DNA of 64,000 nt from JABCYV01 sp035512155 (GTDB lineage Bacteria > Acidobacteriota > Terriglobia > Terriglobales > Acidobacteriaceae). Below are positions 8,346-16,747 of this stretch, one piece after another (positions within the stretch are counted from its first letter, which is position 1; every line of letters begins with the position of its first letter). The position numbers and the translations under genes are program-made. Under the pieces are notes generated by a model, which saw only the letters and a list, made by a program, of their open reading frames with translations, searched no databases and was not told the DNA's origin. The stretch covers positions 3,588 through 67,587 of the forward strand of contig DATKEN010000101.1 in assembly GCA_035512155.1 (NCBI GenBank), given 5' to 3'.

Positions 8346-11300
8346 CTAGTTCCCTTTCTGGCGCTGATTACTTTTGCCTGGTTTCTTGAGAACGCTGGGT
8401 ACCTGAATAGACTTTTCGGTAGCCGGACAAAGCGTCCGATAGTGGCAGAAGTTGCAATGGAAACCAGTTTTGGCATCGAACTTCCCCTCGGCGATCTTTG
8501 TCGCCACAGCTTCCACCCTCAGCTTCGCCTCTTCCACTTGACGATCGTCGCGCGGAGTGATCACCGTACTATTTTCTCCCACATTGTAGAAAATCAGATG
8601 GTGTACGCGGTAGCCCCATTTCTGTCGCGCAGCCATGGCGTAGATGGAAAGCTGCAGGCTTTCGTCGGCATCCTCCTGAGATTGAGGTTTTCCCGTCTTG
8701 TAATCGGTAATCACGACCCTGCCTTCGTCAGCCTGATCGATACGATCAATTCGTCCAGCTATCGTCACGTTGCCGATCTTGATCTCGAACGGCTCCTCCA
8801 GATGCAGCACGGTAGGAGCAGGATGGCGCCGCGAAGCGGCCAGGAACTCGCCTAGCTGCGCAATGCCTTGCTTCTCGTAAAGTTCGTGCTGATATCGATC
8901 CTCGATCCCGGCAGCGGTCAGATCCGTCCGGAATAGTTCGATCACAGCATCGTCTGCCATCGGACGCCGGAAACGGACCGCATCGTAATAAGCACGGAGC
9001 ACGCGATGCATGGTTGCGCCATACTGCATGGCTGCGGGAACTTCTCCGGGGATCCTCCAGTCACGTTCCAGCTTGAACTGCAATGGGCAGGTTTCATAGG
9101 TCTGCACAGCGCTCGCGCTCAACTTGGCGCACAGGTTGCCGACCGGTGGTAGGGAGAGCCATTGGCTGGTTCGCGAAGGGAATTCGGGAGCACGGCTTTC
9201 ACCAAACAAATCAGTTTGGAAAGCGCGCGCCTGACGTTTGCGAAGCCAGCGGCTCAGAGCCTGATCCTTTAGCAAGTCTCGCAAGAATCCCGGCGGAGTA
9301 GCGTCCTTCCCTTTGCCCTGGCGAGCATAGATGGTCAGCGAGTCTCGAGCCCGAGTCATGGCCACGTAAAACAATCGCCGCTCCTCCTCATCGTGCAACG
9401 CTTTGTGGTTGCCGTGATTGGCCGAGTCGGAGTCGCGCAGTTCCGGCGGAAACTCAACCAAAGGCTCCTTATACGATGACGGGAAGGAGTTAGGGTTCGC
9501 CCGGATGATGAAGACATGGTCGAACTCCAGCCCCTTGGCGGAGTGTGCCGTCATCAAACGCACGGCGTCCTCGTCTCGCGGCGGCAGAGGGATGGTCCCA
9601 CGAGCCTCACGAAAATATTCGAGATACTCGAGTAGTTCGGGAAGCTCGCCTGTCTTCGTAATCGGCTTACTCTGCCAGTTGCTGACAAAGTCCACCACGG
9701 CGACGAGGGGCCGTGAATTACGATCTAGCCCAAAGCGTCGGATGACGATGTCCAAAGCGGCCATGCTTTTGGCGTGTGTGCTGGCGATTTCGTCACGGGC
9801 CTGGCGTAAAGCATCAAGCACGACCGGGCCGTTTTCAATTTGGCGCAGAACCAACGCCACGCCGGCATCCTTCGTATCTCGCGGGAGCGCCCTTATTCCG
9901 GCACGCAACTTCTCTGGATCGACTGTGAATTGTGGCAGGGCAGCAACCCGCAGAAGGCTGGCGCTGTCGGCCTCGGAGACGATGGCTCCCAGGCACGCGA
10001 GGAGGTCGCGCACGTCGGGCGTGTCCATTACGTCCATGTTCTCAATGGAAAACGGAATGCCGTTCTCCGCGAGTTCGGCGGCCAACTGATCGCGATGCAA
10101 ATGTTGGCGGTAGAGAACGGCAATGTCTTTCCACTGGCAGCGAGAGTGTGCATGCCCTTCCTGGATGATCGAGACTACGTCCGAGCACTCAACATCTTTG
10201 GCGGTTAGAAGGACGGCGTCCACGGGCACACTTCGCAATTCCGCGCCCTCACGTAGTGCAATCTCCTCGCGCGCCGATACCAACGGTGAACGCCGGTACG
10301 GAAGCAGCGTATCTCTAGCTTCTGCGAAGCTGTCAGGATTCCTCGAAATCACGGCGAATGCGCACTTCAGAATTGGGGTGGTGGAGCGACGATTTCTCTC
10401 TAACGCGACCAGCTTCGTAGTCGGAAATTTGCGCTGGAAGAGTTCGAACGCGGCACTTGAGGCGCCGCGGAACTGGTAGATTGCCTGGTCAGGATCGCCT
10501 ACTGCAAAAACATTGCATTCTTCGCCCGCTAGCATCTGAAGAATCTTGATTTGGGCGAAATTTGCGTCCTGGAACTCGTCCACCAAAATGAAGTGTGCGC
10601 GCTTCCTCTCCTCGGCGAGAAGCTCGCCGTTCTGAGTGAGCAGATCGTAGGCCCGCGTGATCATGTGGCCGAAGGTGCCCAGGTTTTCTTTCCGCAGCAT
10701 TCGCTCCACCGTCATAAATACATTGGCGATTTCCTGGCAACGCCCGAGCACTTCTTCATTGCTGAGGCTATCCGCATCTTTCGATTTGCTCACTCGCGGG
10801 ACAGGCAATTCGCCGCACCCGAGCCGCCGGACGTACTCCGCGTACTTCTCGGGCCCCACGAGCTCGTCATGACAGCGCCGCATGAAGTCGAGCAAGTCAT
10901 CGAGAAACTGGCTGACTTTGGCCGCTCGGACGAAGTAGTTCAGGTGCAACTCAGGAAGGCGCTTGCGCAAATAAATCCATAGATCTTTATCGTCGAGCAC
11001 CTCAAATTTTTTCCCGCAGCCAATGAGAAGATTGTTGCAATAGGCGTGAAAAGTGGATACCCGCAAGCCAGTGATGTCGGTCCCGCCGAGTTCTTCCAGG
11101 ACCCGCTCGCGCATCTCACGGGTTGCGTTCTCAGTGTAGGTAACTGCGAGGATTTCGTTCGGACGAGCGTAACCCTGGCGGATCAGGTGCGCGATCCGCC
11201 GAGTGAGCACGGTGGTTTTCCCGGTGCCCGCACCCGCCACCACCAGCATGGGCCCGTGAACATGTTCGATGGCCTCACGCTGGCGTTCGTCTGCTTCGAA

Positions 11301-11348
11301 CCGGCGGACACTTGGCATAGTCTTGGAAGTTGCCATTGAGCGGAGCAT
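8346..11348 (-). CDS. UvrD/PcrA-like helicase fused to a PD-(D/E)XK iron-sulfur nuclease
   Basis: About 1000 residues. The N-terminal two-thirds is an SF1A helicase: Walker A GAGTGKTT at 39-46, motif II VDEFQD, motif III VGDPDQAIYQFRGA, and VAMTRARDSL as motif VI. The C-terminal third is a RecB/AddB-type nuclease with GRIDRIDQ and VVITDYKTGK as catalytic Asp/Lys strands. Its four cysteines (one in TYETCPLQFK, three in HCNFCHYRTLC) match the iron-sulfur staple of AddB/Adn-type nucleases. It probably processes double-strand ends for recombination, acting like a one-protein AddAB. A second ATG 12 nt downstream (11336) is an equally possible start; neither has a clear ribosome-binding site. No second subunit lies nearby. 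Confidence 0.87.
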   Translation of the reverse strand: MLRSMATSKTMPSVRRFEADERQREAIEHVHGPMLVVAGAGTGKTTVLTRRIAHLIRQGYARPNEILAVTYTENATREMRERVLEELGGTDITGLRVSTFHAYCNNLLIGCGKKFEVLDDKDLWIYLRKRLPELHLNYFVRAAKVSQFLDDLLDFMRRCHDELVGPEKYAEYVRRLGCGELPVPRVSKSKDADSLSNEEVLGRCQEIANVFMTVERMLRKENLGTFGHMITRAYDLLTQNGELLAEERKRAHFILVDEFQDANFAQIKILQMLAGEECNVFAVGDPDQAIYQFRGASSAAFELFQRKFPTTKLVALERNRRSTTPILKCAFAVISRNPDSFAEARDTLLPYRRSPLVSAREEIALREGAELRSVPVDAVLLTAKDVECSDVVSIIQEGHAHSRCQWKDIAVLYRQHLHRDQLAAELAENGIPFSIENMDVMDTPDVRDLLACLGAIVSEADSASLLRVAALPQFTVDPEKLRAGIRALPRDTKDAGVALVLRQIENGPVVLDALRQARDEIASTHAKSMAALDIVIRRFGLDRNSRPLVAVVDFVSNWQSKPITKTGELPELLEYLEYFREARGTIPLPPRDEDAVRLMTAHSAKGLEFDHVFIIRANPNSFPSSYKEPLVEFPPELRDSDSANHGNHKALHDEEERRLFYVAMTRARDSLTIYARQGKGKDATPPGFLRDLLKDQALSRWLRKRQARAFQTDLFGESRAPEFPSRTSQWLSLPPVGNLCAKLSASAVQTYETCPLQFKLERDWRIPGEVPAAMQYGATMHRVLRAYYDAVRFRRPMADDAVIELFRTDLTAAGIEDRYQHELYEKQGIAQLGEFLAASRRHPAPTVLHLEEPFEIKIGNVTIAGRIDRIDQADEGRVVITDYKTGKPQSQEDADESLQLSIYAMAARQKWGYRVHHLIFYNVGENSTVITPRDDRQVEEAKLRVEAVATKIAEGKFDAKTGFHCNFCHYRTLCPATEKSIQVPSVLKKPGKSNQRQKGN

Positions 11349-11389
11349 ACCAGAGACGGGCGAGGATATTCTGTGATGAAGTGAGCCCG

Positions 11390-12097
11390 CTATTGCACTT
11401 CGGACATCGCGACGGCAAGCGCAGCAACTGCTGCGGTCTCGGCGCGCAGAATCGTGCTTCCGAGAGATGCGGAGACCCAGCCAGCCTCGCGAAACAAATC
11501 TATCTCAGCTTCGGTCCAGCCGCCCTCAGGGCCAAATGCAAGCACAATGTCGCCGGATGAGGACTGAAGAGCATCCTTCAGCATCAAAGTGTGTTCCGAT
11601 TCCGCCAGGATAATGCGAGTATTGCCGCGGAGCGCGACTGCCTCTTTGAGTTTCACTGGCGGACAAATCTCCGGAGGCGACGTACGGCGCGACTGTTCAG
11701 AAGCCTGCAGAGCAATGCGCTGCCATCGCTCCCGGCGTTTAGAAGCAGCCGAGGCGAGATTTGCGTCAGTACGGTGTGCAATGACCGGAATGATACGAGC
11801 CACTTCTAGCTCTGTACACTTTTCAATAGCCCATTCCAGCCGATCAAATTTGAAGATAGAAAGAACGACGGTAACGTGGGGAATGGCCTTGGCGGGGATT
11901 TCATCGCCCAACTCGAATTCGACCCGGCTTTTCTCGATTCCGGTGATGCGGCCGCGATGAACACGGGCGCCGATTGATATCTCGAATTCCTGGCCAACGC
12001 GGGCACGGAGAACTCGCGTCAGATGCTCGGCATGGTTCCCGATAAGAGCGGCATGTGTGCCGGAGACTTCGTCGGCGATCCAGCGGCGGCGGGTCAT
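11390..12097 (-). CDS. rsmE: 16S rRNA (uracil1498-N3)-methyltransferase RsmE
   Basis: A 235-residue SPOUT-family enzyme that methylates N3 of U1498 in 16S rRNA using S-adenosylmethionine. Family signatures are the N-terminal PUA-like part (HLTRVLRARVGQEFEI), the EWAIEKCTELEV and ASEQSRR segments, and the knotted C-terminal SAM site LAFGPEGGWTEAEIDLF followed by SLGSTILRAETAAVAAL. Length is normal. It lies downstream of dnaJ on the same strand, the common hrcA-grpE-dnaJ-rsmE order, with a 100-nt interspersed palindromic repeat between them that may uncouple expression. Confidence 0.95.
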   Translation of the reverse strand: MTRRRWIADEVSGTHAALIGNHAEHLTRVLRARVGQEFEISIGARVHRGRITGIEKSRVEFELGDEIPAKAIPHVTVVLSIFKFDRLEWAIEKCTELEVARIIPVIAHRTDANLASAASKRRERWQRIALQASEQSRRTSPPEICPPVKLKEAVALRGNTRIILAESEHTLMLKDALQSSSGDIVLAFGPEGGWTEAEIDLFREAGWVSASLGSTILRAETAAVAALAVAMSEVQ

Positions 12098-12112
12098 GGA
12101 TTACAAAACCTA

Positions 12113-12209
12113 AACCACGAAGGACACGAAGGTGCACAAAGGGAAAGCGCGACCTCTTTGGCCCGGAGTTGTCGTCCTTCGTGTTACTCCGTGTCCTTAG
12201 TGGTGAATG
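12113..12209. repeat. interspersed palindromic repeat, copy 1
   Basis: About 97 bp beginning ACCACGAAGGACACGAAGG and ending near GTGTCCTTAGTGGTGAAT, so the ends are roughly complementary and the copy can fold on itself. Related copies are at 52184-52271 and 54549-54630. Read in one frame such repeats give peptides like NHKGHE, a known source of spurious small ORFs in bacterial genomes. It lies in the dnaJ-rsmE gap. Confidence 0.75.
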
Positions 12210-12225
12210 ATTTTGTTGTTGCAGG

Positions 12226-13353
12226 CTACCCGAAGATGTCTTTGACCTTCCCAAGCAACGTGCGCCGCTGCGGCTTGTTCTCCACGCGGATGGTGCCTTC
12301 CAATTCCTGGAGCAGTTCGCGTTGACGCTTGTTCAGCTTGCCTGGAGTTTGCACTCGAACTTCGACGAACAGATCGCCTTTGCCCCGGCTATTGAGAACC
12401 GGAACACCCTTGCCGCGAATGCGCAAGGTGGTGCCCGACTGCGTGCCCTCCGGCACTTTCAGCATCTGTTCGCCTTCGAGCGTGGGAACGGCAATCTCCG
12501 CTCCTAACGCCGCTTGCCCAATTGAAATCGGAATCACACAGTGCAGGTCGTTGCCCTCTCGCTCAAAAAACGGATGCTCTTTGACGTGAAGGACTACATA
12601 AAGATCGCCGGCAGGGCCACCTTGAAGGCCTCCTTCGCCCAGCCCCGAAAAACGAATGCGGGTCCCGTCTTCCACACCGGCCGGAACTTTAGCGTCCACT
12701 GTCCGCTGACGAAGGACACGCCCTTCCCCTTTGCACTTTGGACAAGGATCAGTAATCACACTGCCCGTGCCCTGGCACGTAGGACAAGTACGTGCGATGC
12801 TGAAGAAGCCCTGCTGATAACGTACCTGTCCGCGCCCCGCGCATGACCGGCATGTCACTGGCGTCTTACCGCTCGCAGCGCCTGAGCCTCGGCAATCCTC
12901 GCAGGTCTCGTGGCGTCGCACTGTAACCGTGGTCTCCGTGCCGAATACAGCTTCCTCGAATGCCAGGTTGACGTCCTCGCGCAGGTCGGCGCCCCGTTGA
13001 GTACGGCTGCGACGCCGAGATCCCTGGCCAAAAACGTCTCCGAAACCGAAGAATTCGCCGAAAATATCGCCGAAATCCTGGAAGACACTGGCATCGAAAC
13101 CACTTCCGCCAGCGCCGGCTCCTACCCCCGCATGGCCAAAACGGTCGTACATCGAGCGCTTTTCGCCGTCCGCCAGGATCGCGTAGGCCTCGCTCGCTTC
13201 CTTGAACTTTTCTTCGGCGTCAGGATTATTAGGATTGCGGTCGGGATGAAACTGCAGCGCTAGCTTGCGATACGCGCTCTTGATTTCCTGCTCGCTGGCG
13301 CCCCGCGTCACCCCGAGCACCTCGTAGTAGTCGCGTTTTCCGTTGCTGGTCAG
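12226..13353 (-). CDS. dnaJ: chaperone DnaJ with a non-canonical start codon
   Basis: The reading frame encodes a full type I DnaJ: J domain with KRDYYEVLGV and the HPD triad (FHPDRNP), a Gly/Phe-rich linker, four zinc-finger repeats (CEDCRGSG, CRSCAGRG, CPTCQGTG, CPKCKGEG), then the C-terminal substrate-binding domain. It is the DnaK co-chaperone. Between the grpE stop (13386-13384) and the conserved KRDYYE there is no in-frame ATG, GTG or TTG; only ATT (13356-13354) and CTG (13353-13351) are available, with GGAG 5 nt before the CTG. A GTG at 13320 would remove DYYE from J-domain helix I. I therefore place the start at CTG, giving 375 residues, the usual length. Confidence 0.88.
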   Translation of the reverse strand: MTSNGKRDYYEVLGVTRGASEQEIKSAYRKLALQFHPDRNPNNPDAEEKFKEASEAYAILADGEKRSMYDRFGHAGVGAGAGGSGFDASVFQDFGDIFGEFFGFGDVFGQGSRRRSRTQRGADLREDVNLAFEEAVFGTETTVTVRRHETCEDCRGSGAASGKTPVTCRSCAGRGQVRYQQGFFSIARTCPTCQGTGSVITDPCPKCKGEGRVLRQRTVDAKVPAGVEDGTRIRFSGLGEGGLQGGPAGDLYVVLHVKEHPFFEREGNDLHCVIPISIGQAALGAEIAVPTLEGEQMLKVPEGTQSGTTLRIRGKGVPVLNSRGKGDLFVEVRVQTPGKLNKRQRELLQELEGTIRVENKPQRRTLLGKVKDIFG

Positions 13354-13383
13354 AATGGCTCCAAATCCTTTCCAATGCTCGAA

Positions 13384-13983
13384 TTAATGTTTGGGATTGC
13401 GAGCGACCTTCACCATGGAAGGACGTAACAGGCGGTCTTTCAGCTTATAGCCGCGCTGCAGCTCGTCCACTATTTGATGATCTTCAGCGGCGGTAGTTTC
13501 TACCATTTCGACCGCCTCGTGAAGGCGCGGGTCGAACGGCTCGCCTCTGGCGGGGATCGTTCGTAGGCCCAGCTTCTGCAGCGCGTCCTGCAGTTGCTTG
13601 TAGATGAGTTCAATCCCACCGCGCAATTCCGACTTCTCTGCGGAACCGGTCTGCAGTGCACGCTCGAAACTATCCAGCACAGGCAGAAGTGTCTTCACGG
13701 CGTCCGCAAGTGCATACTCGCGGAATTCCCGCTGTTCGCGCGCAGTCCGCTTGCGTGCATTCTCGAACTCGGCCTGCAAACGGGCCAGGCGGTCGAGAAG
13801 GTTATCGCGCTCCGCTTTCAGTTTGTCCAACTCGGAGTCTGCTAAGCTGACGCTAGGTGCCCGGGAGCCCTCCGGGGCATCACTTGGCATAGTCTGATCC
13901 GCGGTTTCATCCGATGCGGGCAACTCGTGCTCCGTATCCAACTCTCGATCTTTGATCTCTGTTTTTCCGCTGCTTCTTGCCAT
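13384..13983 (-). CDS. grpE: nucleotide exchange factor GrpE
   Basis: A 199-residue GrpE. An acidic disordered N-terminus leads into the long coiled coil (KLKAERDNLLDRLARLQAE, then FENARKRTAREQREFREYA), followed by the conserved VLDSFERAL and the beta domain (GEPFDPRLHEAV, QRGYKLKDRLLRPSMVKVA). GrpE drives ADP release from DnaK. It sits 7 nt after hrcA and about 30 nt before dnaJ, so it is in the CIRCE-controlled operon. dnaK is not in the cluster. Confidence 0.96.
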   Translation of the reverse strand: MARSSGKTEIKDRELDTEHELPASDETADQTMPSDAPEGSRAPSVSLADSELDKLKAERDNLLDRLARLQAEFENARKRTAREQREFREYALADAVKTLLPVLDSFERALQTGSAEKSELRGGIELIYKQLQDALQKLGLRTIPARGEPFDPRLHEAVEMVETTAAEDHQIVDELQRGYKLKDRLLRPSMVKVARNPKH

Positions 13984-13990
13984 AAGACAC

Positions 13991-15031
13991 TCACTCAGAT
14001 TCGTTTAAGACTCTGTCAAACAGACGCGCGATATAGGAAACGGCGTTCATGGTGTGCTGATAATCAATGCGCGTCGGACCAATCACCGCGAGCGATCCCA
14101 TCACCTCGCCACCCACGCGGGCCGGCGCTCCTATGAGCACAAAGTTCCGCATGGAAGGTAAAGTTTCGTCCAATCCAATTACCACTCGTACTGCTTCCTG
14201 CTTGGCGTCGAGGTAAGCTCCCAGCAGTTCGACAATCTTCTGCTTCTCTTCCAGTGTTTGCAGCAATTCCTGCAGACGTTGACGATCCTGCTCGCCAGCG
14301 ACCAGATTCGCCGCACCCTCCACGAAAACCACCTGGGCGGAGTCTTCAGCAGCCAGCGCTCCCTGGCGGTAGAGCTGTTCGACCGAAGCCATCAACCGAT
14401 CGTATTCACTACGTTCCTGCTCAAGACGCCGGGCAAGCTCGGTTCGCATCGCATCCATCGTCCAACCGCGAAAATTTTCATTGATGAAGCGTGCTGCCTC
14501 ATCGAGATCCGTTTGCGGGAGATCGAGACGCAGCACGCGGTCCCGCACCAAGCCTGACCGCGTGACTACGACGGCCAGCACCTTCTGATCGCCTAGTCGC
14601 GAGAAATAGACATGCTCCAGCGCATTCTTCGGTCCGCCGATCGCCACCGCGACACCAACGTTTCGCGAGATCAGCGACAGCACATGCGATGTTCGCTCCA
14701 TAAATTCCTGCACATCGGAAATGCCATGCAGGGAATCCTGAATGATGCTTTCATCCCCATGAGACAAATGCGCCTCGCCGGTAAGCTGCTCGACGTAGTA
14801 GCGGTAGGCCTCCGCGCTCGGAACGCGGCCGGCGGAGGTGTGCGGCTGCTCCAGAAACCCCGCGTCCGCCAAATCGGCCATGACGTTGCGGATGGTGGCC
14901 GGACTCAGTCCCTCGCGATTGGCTCGCGCAAGGGTTCGCGATCCCACCGGCTCACCAGTAGCGATAAAAGTCTCTACGATAGCGGTCAGGATTTCGCGTT
15001 CCCGTTCGCCGATGGGTGGTCCCGCCTGCAT
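13991..15031 (-). CDS. hrcA: heat-inducible transcription repressor HrcA
   Basis: A 346-residue HrcA. The N-terminal winged helix (EREREILTAIVETFIATGEP then VGSRTLARANREGLSPATIR) is followed by NVMADLADAGFLEQPHTSAGR, the family hallmark, and a GAF-like middle with a C-terminal IGPTRIDY segment. HrcA binds CIRCE and represses heat-shock operons, and its folding depends on GroE. It is the first gene of hrcA-grpE-dnaJ. A CIRCE-like operator and a good promoter lie upstream, so it represses its own operon. Confidence 0.96.
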   Translation of the reverse strand: MQAGPPIGEREREILTAIVETFIATGEPVGSRTLARANREGLSPATIRNVMADLADAGFLEQPHTSAGRVPSAEAYRYYVEQLTGEAHLSHGDESIIQDSLHGISDVQEFMERTSHVLSLISRNVGVAVAIGGPKNALEHVYFSRLGDQKVLAVVVTRSGLVRDRVLRLDLPQTDLDEAARFINENFRGWTMDAMRTELARRLEQERSEYDRLMASVEQLYRQGALAAEDSAQVVFVEGAANLVAGEQDRQRLQELLQTLEEKQKIVELLGAYLDAKQEAVRVVIGLDETLPSMRNFVLIGAPARVGGEVMGSLAVIGPTRIDYQHTMNAVSYIARLFDRVLNESE

Positions 15032-15152
15032 TTAACTCCCTTGCGTAGGTTCGCTTTAGCTCGTCTCGGGAGTCGATCGCGCTATCACCTTCCGCTAAAC
15101 ATATTTAAATACAAATACTTAGACGGAGCAGCGCTAAAACTCTCCACTTTTG

Positions 15153-15181
15153 ATTCTAGGAAGCCCTGCCATCCCTGTCAA
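15153..15181 (-). promoter_or_regulatory. sigma-70 promoter of the hrcA operon
   Basis: Minus-strand TTGACA (plus 15181-15176), 17-nt spacer, TAGAAT (plus 15158-15153). It starts about 115 nt upstream of hrcA and lies just downstream of the CIRCE inverted repeat. Confidence 0.8.
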
Positions 15182-15184
15182 GCA

Positions 15185-15211
15185 ATAGCACTCTCGGTGC
15201 AAGAATGCTAT
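15185..15211. promoter_or_regulatory. CIRCE operator
   Basis: TAGCACTC-N9-GAATGCTA at 15186-15210 matches the CIRCE consensus (TTAGCACTC-N9-GAGTGCTAA) with one substitution in the inner core plus the outermost base. It lies 4 nt upstream of the hrcA -35 box and 29 nt before the ATG of the divergent oxidoreductase gene at 15240, so both directions could be affected. Confidence 0.85.
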
Positions 15212-15239
15212 TTGCTGACCAGCTTCCGGCGGTAGATTT

Positions 15240-16586
15240 ATGTCCTCGAACCTGTTATCGGAGATGTCGGAACTACGCCAACCTGCGAAGTTGAATTGGC
15301 AAGGCGCACGCCATACGTCTCGCCGCTCCTGGCTGAGGGGTTGCGCCGCGGTTGGCGGGATGAGTACCCTTGCAGCCCGCTTCCCTTTTCTGAAGTTCAC
15401 TCTAGCGGATATGCTCAAGCAAGCCGGTGAGCATCCGGCAGCAATTAAAATGCAATCAAAGATCCATGTCTGTGTGATTGGAGCGGGCGCTTTCGGTGGA
15501 TGGACCGCCTTGTACCTGAGGCGCCGGGGCGCGCGGGTGACTTTACTCGATGCCTGGGGACCGGGTAACTCTCGCGCTTCTTCCGGCGGAGAGACTCGGG
15601 TGATCCGCGGCACCTACGGGTCGAACCAGCCCTATACCAAAATGGTGGTCAGAGCGCTGCAATTGTGGACTGAGCATGAGAAGCGATGGAATCGTCAGCT
15701 TCTGCATCGCATCGGTGTGCTTTGGATGGCAGCGACTGGCGACGATCAATATGAACGCGGGTCTTTGCCTCTGCTGCGCGAGGCGGGTATTCCTTACGAA
15801 GAGCTATCCTCGGCCGAACTCCAAAAGCGCTGGCCGCAGATCAATCTGGAGGGCGTGCGCTGGGGAATCTACGAACCCCAAAGTGGATTTCTGACAGCGC
15901 GGATCGCGTGCCAAGCGGTTCTGGAGGGATTTCTCGCCGAGGGCGGCGAGTACAGGCAGGCAGCGGTTGCGTCGCGTGATCTGGACGGCGGCAAATGGGA
16001 TGGTTTAACTCTTTCGGATGGATCAAAGCTCAAAGCTGATCAGTATGTTTTTGCTTGCGGACCCTGGCTGGGCAAACTTTTTCCTGCGACTATCGGCGAC
16101 CGCGTTCGCGCCACCAAGCAGGATGTATTTTTCTTCGGCACCCCGGCAGGAGATGACCGCTTTTGCGAGAAAAAACTGCCGGTATGGGCCGACCATCGTG
16201 ACAGGTTTATCTATGGCATCCCCGGCAGCGATGGACGCGGCTTCAAGGTCGCCGACGACACTCACGGCCCAGATTTCGATCCGACCTCAGGCGAACGTCA
16301 GCCGAGTGCTGACGGACTGCGAACTATTCGAGAATATCTCGGATTGCGTTTTCCCGCGCTAAAGAACGCGCCGTTGCTCGAAACTCGTGTCTGCCAGTAT
16401 GAGAACAGTCCCGATAACAACTTCATCATTGATCGTCATCCGAACTCGGAAAGGGTGTGGTTGGTCGGCGGGGGCTCAGGTCACGGATTCAAGCACGGTT
16501 CGGCGGTGGGCGAGATGGTGGCGGAGTTGGTGATGCAGGAGAAAGATCCAGATCCGTTGTTCCGGCTAGCGCGGTTCGAAAAGTAG
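15240..16586 (+). CDS. FAD-dependent DAO-family oxidase (sarcosine/N-methyl-amino-acid oxidase type)
   Basis: A 448-residue flavoprotein. The N-terminus has a Tat-like motif (SRRSWLRG at 27-34) and a moderately hydrophobic stretch. The FAD-binding fold begins at IHVCVIGAGAFGGWTALYL (GAGAFGG 81-87), followed by RASSGGETRVIRGTYG, a signature of monomeric sarcosine oxidase/N-methyltryptophan oxidase proteins. The C-terminal RVWLVGGGSGHGFKHG is the second FAD-contact motif of the same group. It probably oxidises secondary amines to aldehyde and H2O2. An ATG at residue 71 would give a cytosolic form without the leader. It is divergent from hrcA and next to the restriction island. Confidence 0.8.
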   Translation: MSSNLLSEMSELRQPAKLNWQGARHTSRRSWLRGCAAVGGMSTLAARFPFLKFTLADMLKQAGEHPAAIKMQSKIHVCVIGAGAFGGWTALYLRRRGARVTLLDAWGPGNSRASSGGETRVIRGTYGSNQPYTKMVVRALQLWTEHEKRWNRQLLHRIGVLWMAATGDDQYERGSLPLLREAGIPYEELSSAELQKRWPQINLEGVRWGIYEPQSGFLTARIACQAVLEGFLAEGGEYRQAAVASRDLDGGKWDGLTLSDGSKLKADQYVFACGPWLGKLFPATIGDRVRATKQDVFFFGTPAGDDRFCEKKLPVWADHRDRFIYGIPGSDGRGFKVADDTHGPDFDPTSGERQPSADGLRTIREYLGLRFPALKNAPLLETRVCQYENSPDNNFIIDRHPNSERVWLVGGGSGHGFKHGSAVGEMVAELVMQEKDPDPLFRLARFEK

Positions 16587-16694
16587 CGGAACCGCAGGAG
16601 AGGGCCACACTTTTGCAAGATCCCGCACAAATGAATCCGAATGAGGAGACTCCCAGATTAGGAACGCGGGGGATATGCTAACGCGACTTGCAGC

Positions 16695-16723
16695 TTGATA
16701 GAAAACCCATTTTAGGTTATTGT
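16695..16723 (+). promoter_or_regulatory. methylase promoter with controller-type operator core in the spacer
   Basis: TTGATA (16695-16700), 17 nt, TATTGT (16718-16723). The spacer contains AACCCATTTTAGG at 16704-16716, which matches AACCCATTTTGGG on the minus strand upstream of the controller gene (18518-18506) at 12 of 13 positions. A protein binding here would block RNA polymerase, so C-protein repression of the methylase is a reasonable inference. Confidence 0.6.
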
Positions 16724-16747
16724 GACTTCCCAAGGAGAACTCAAGCA

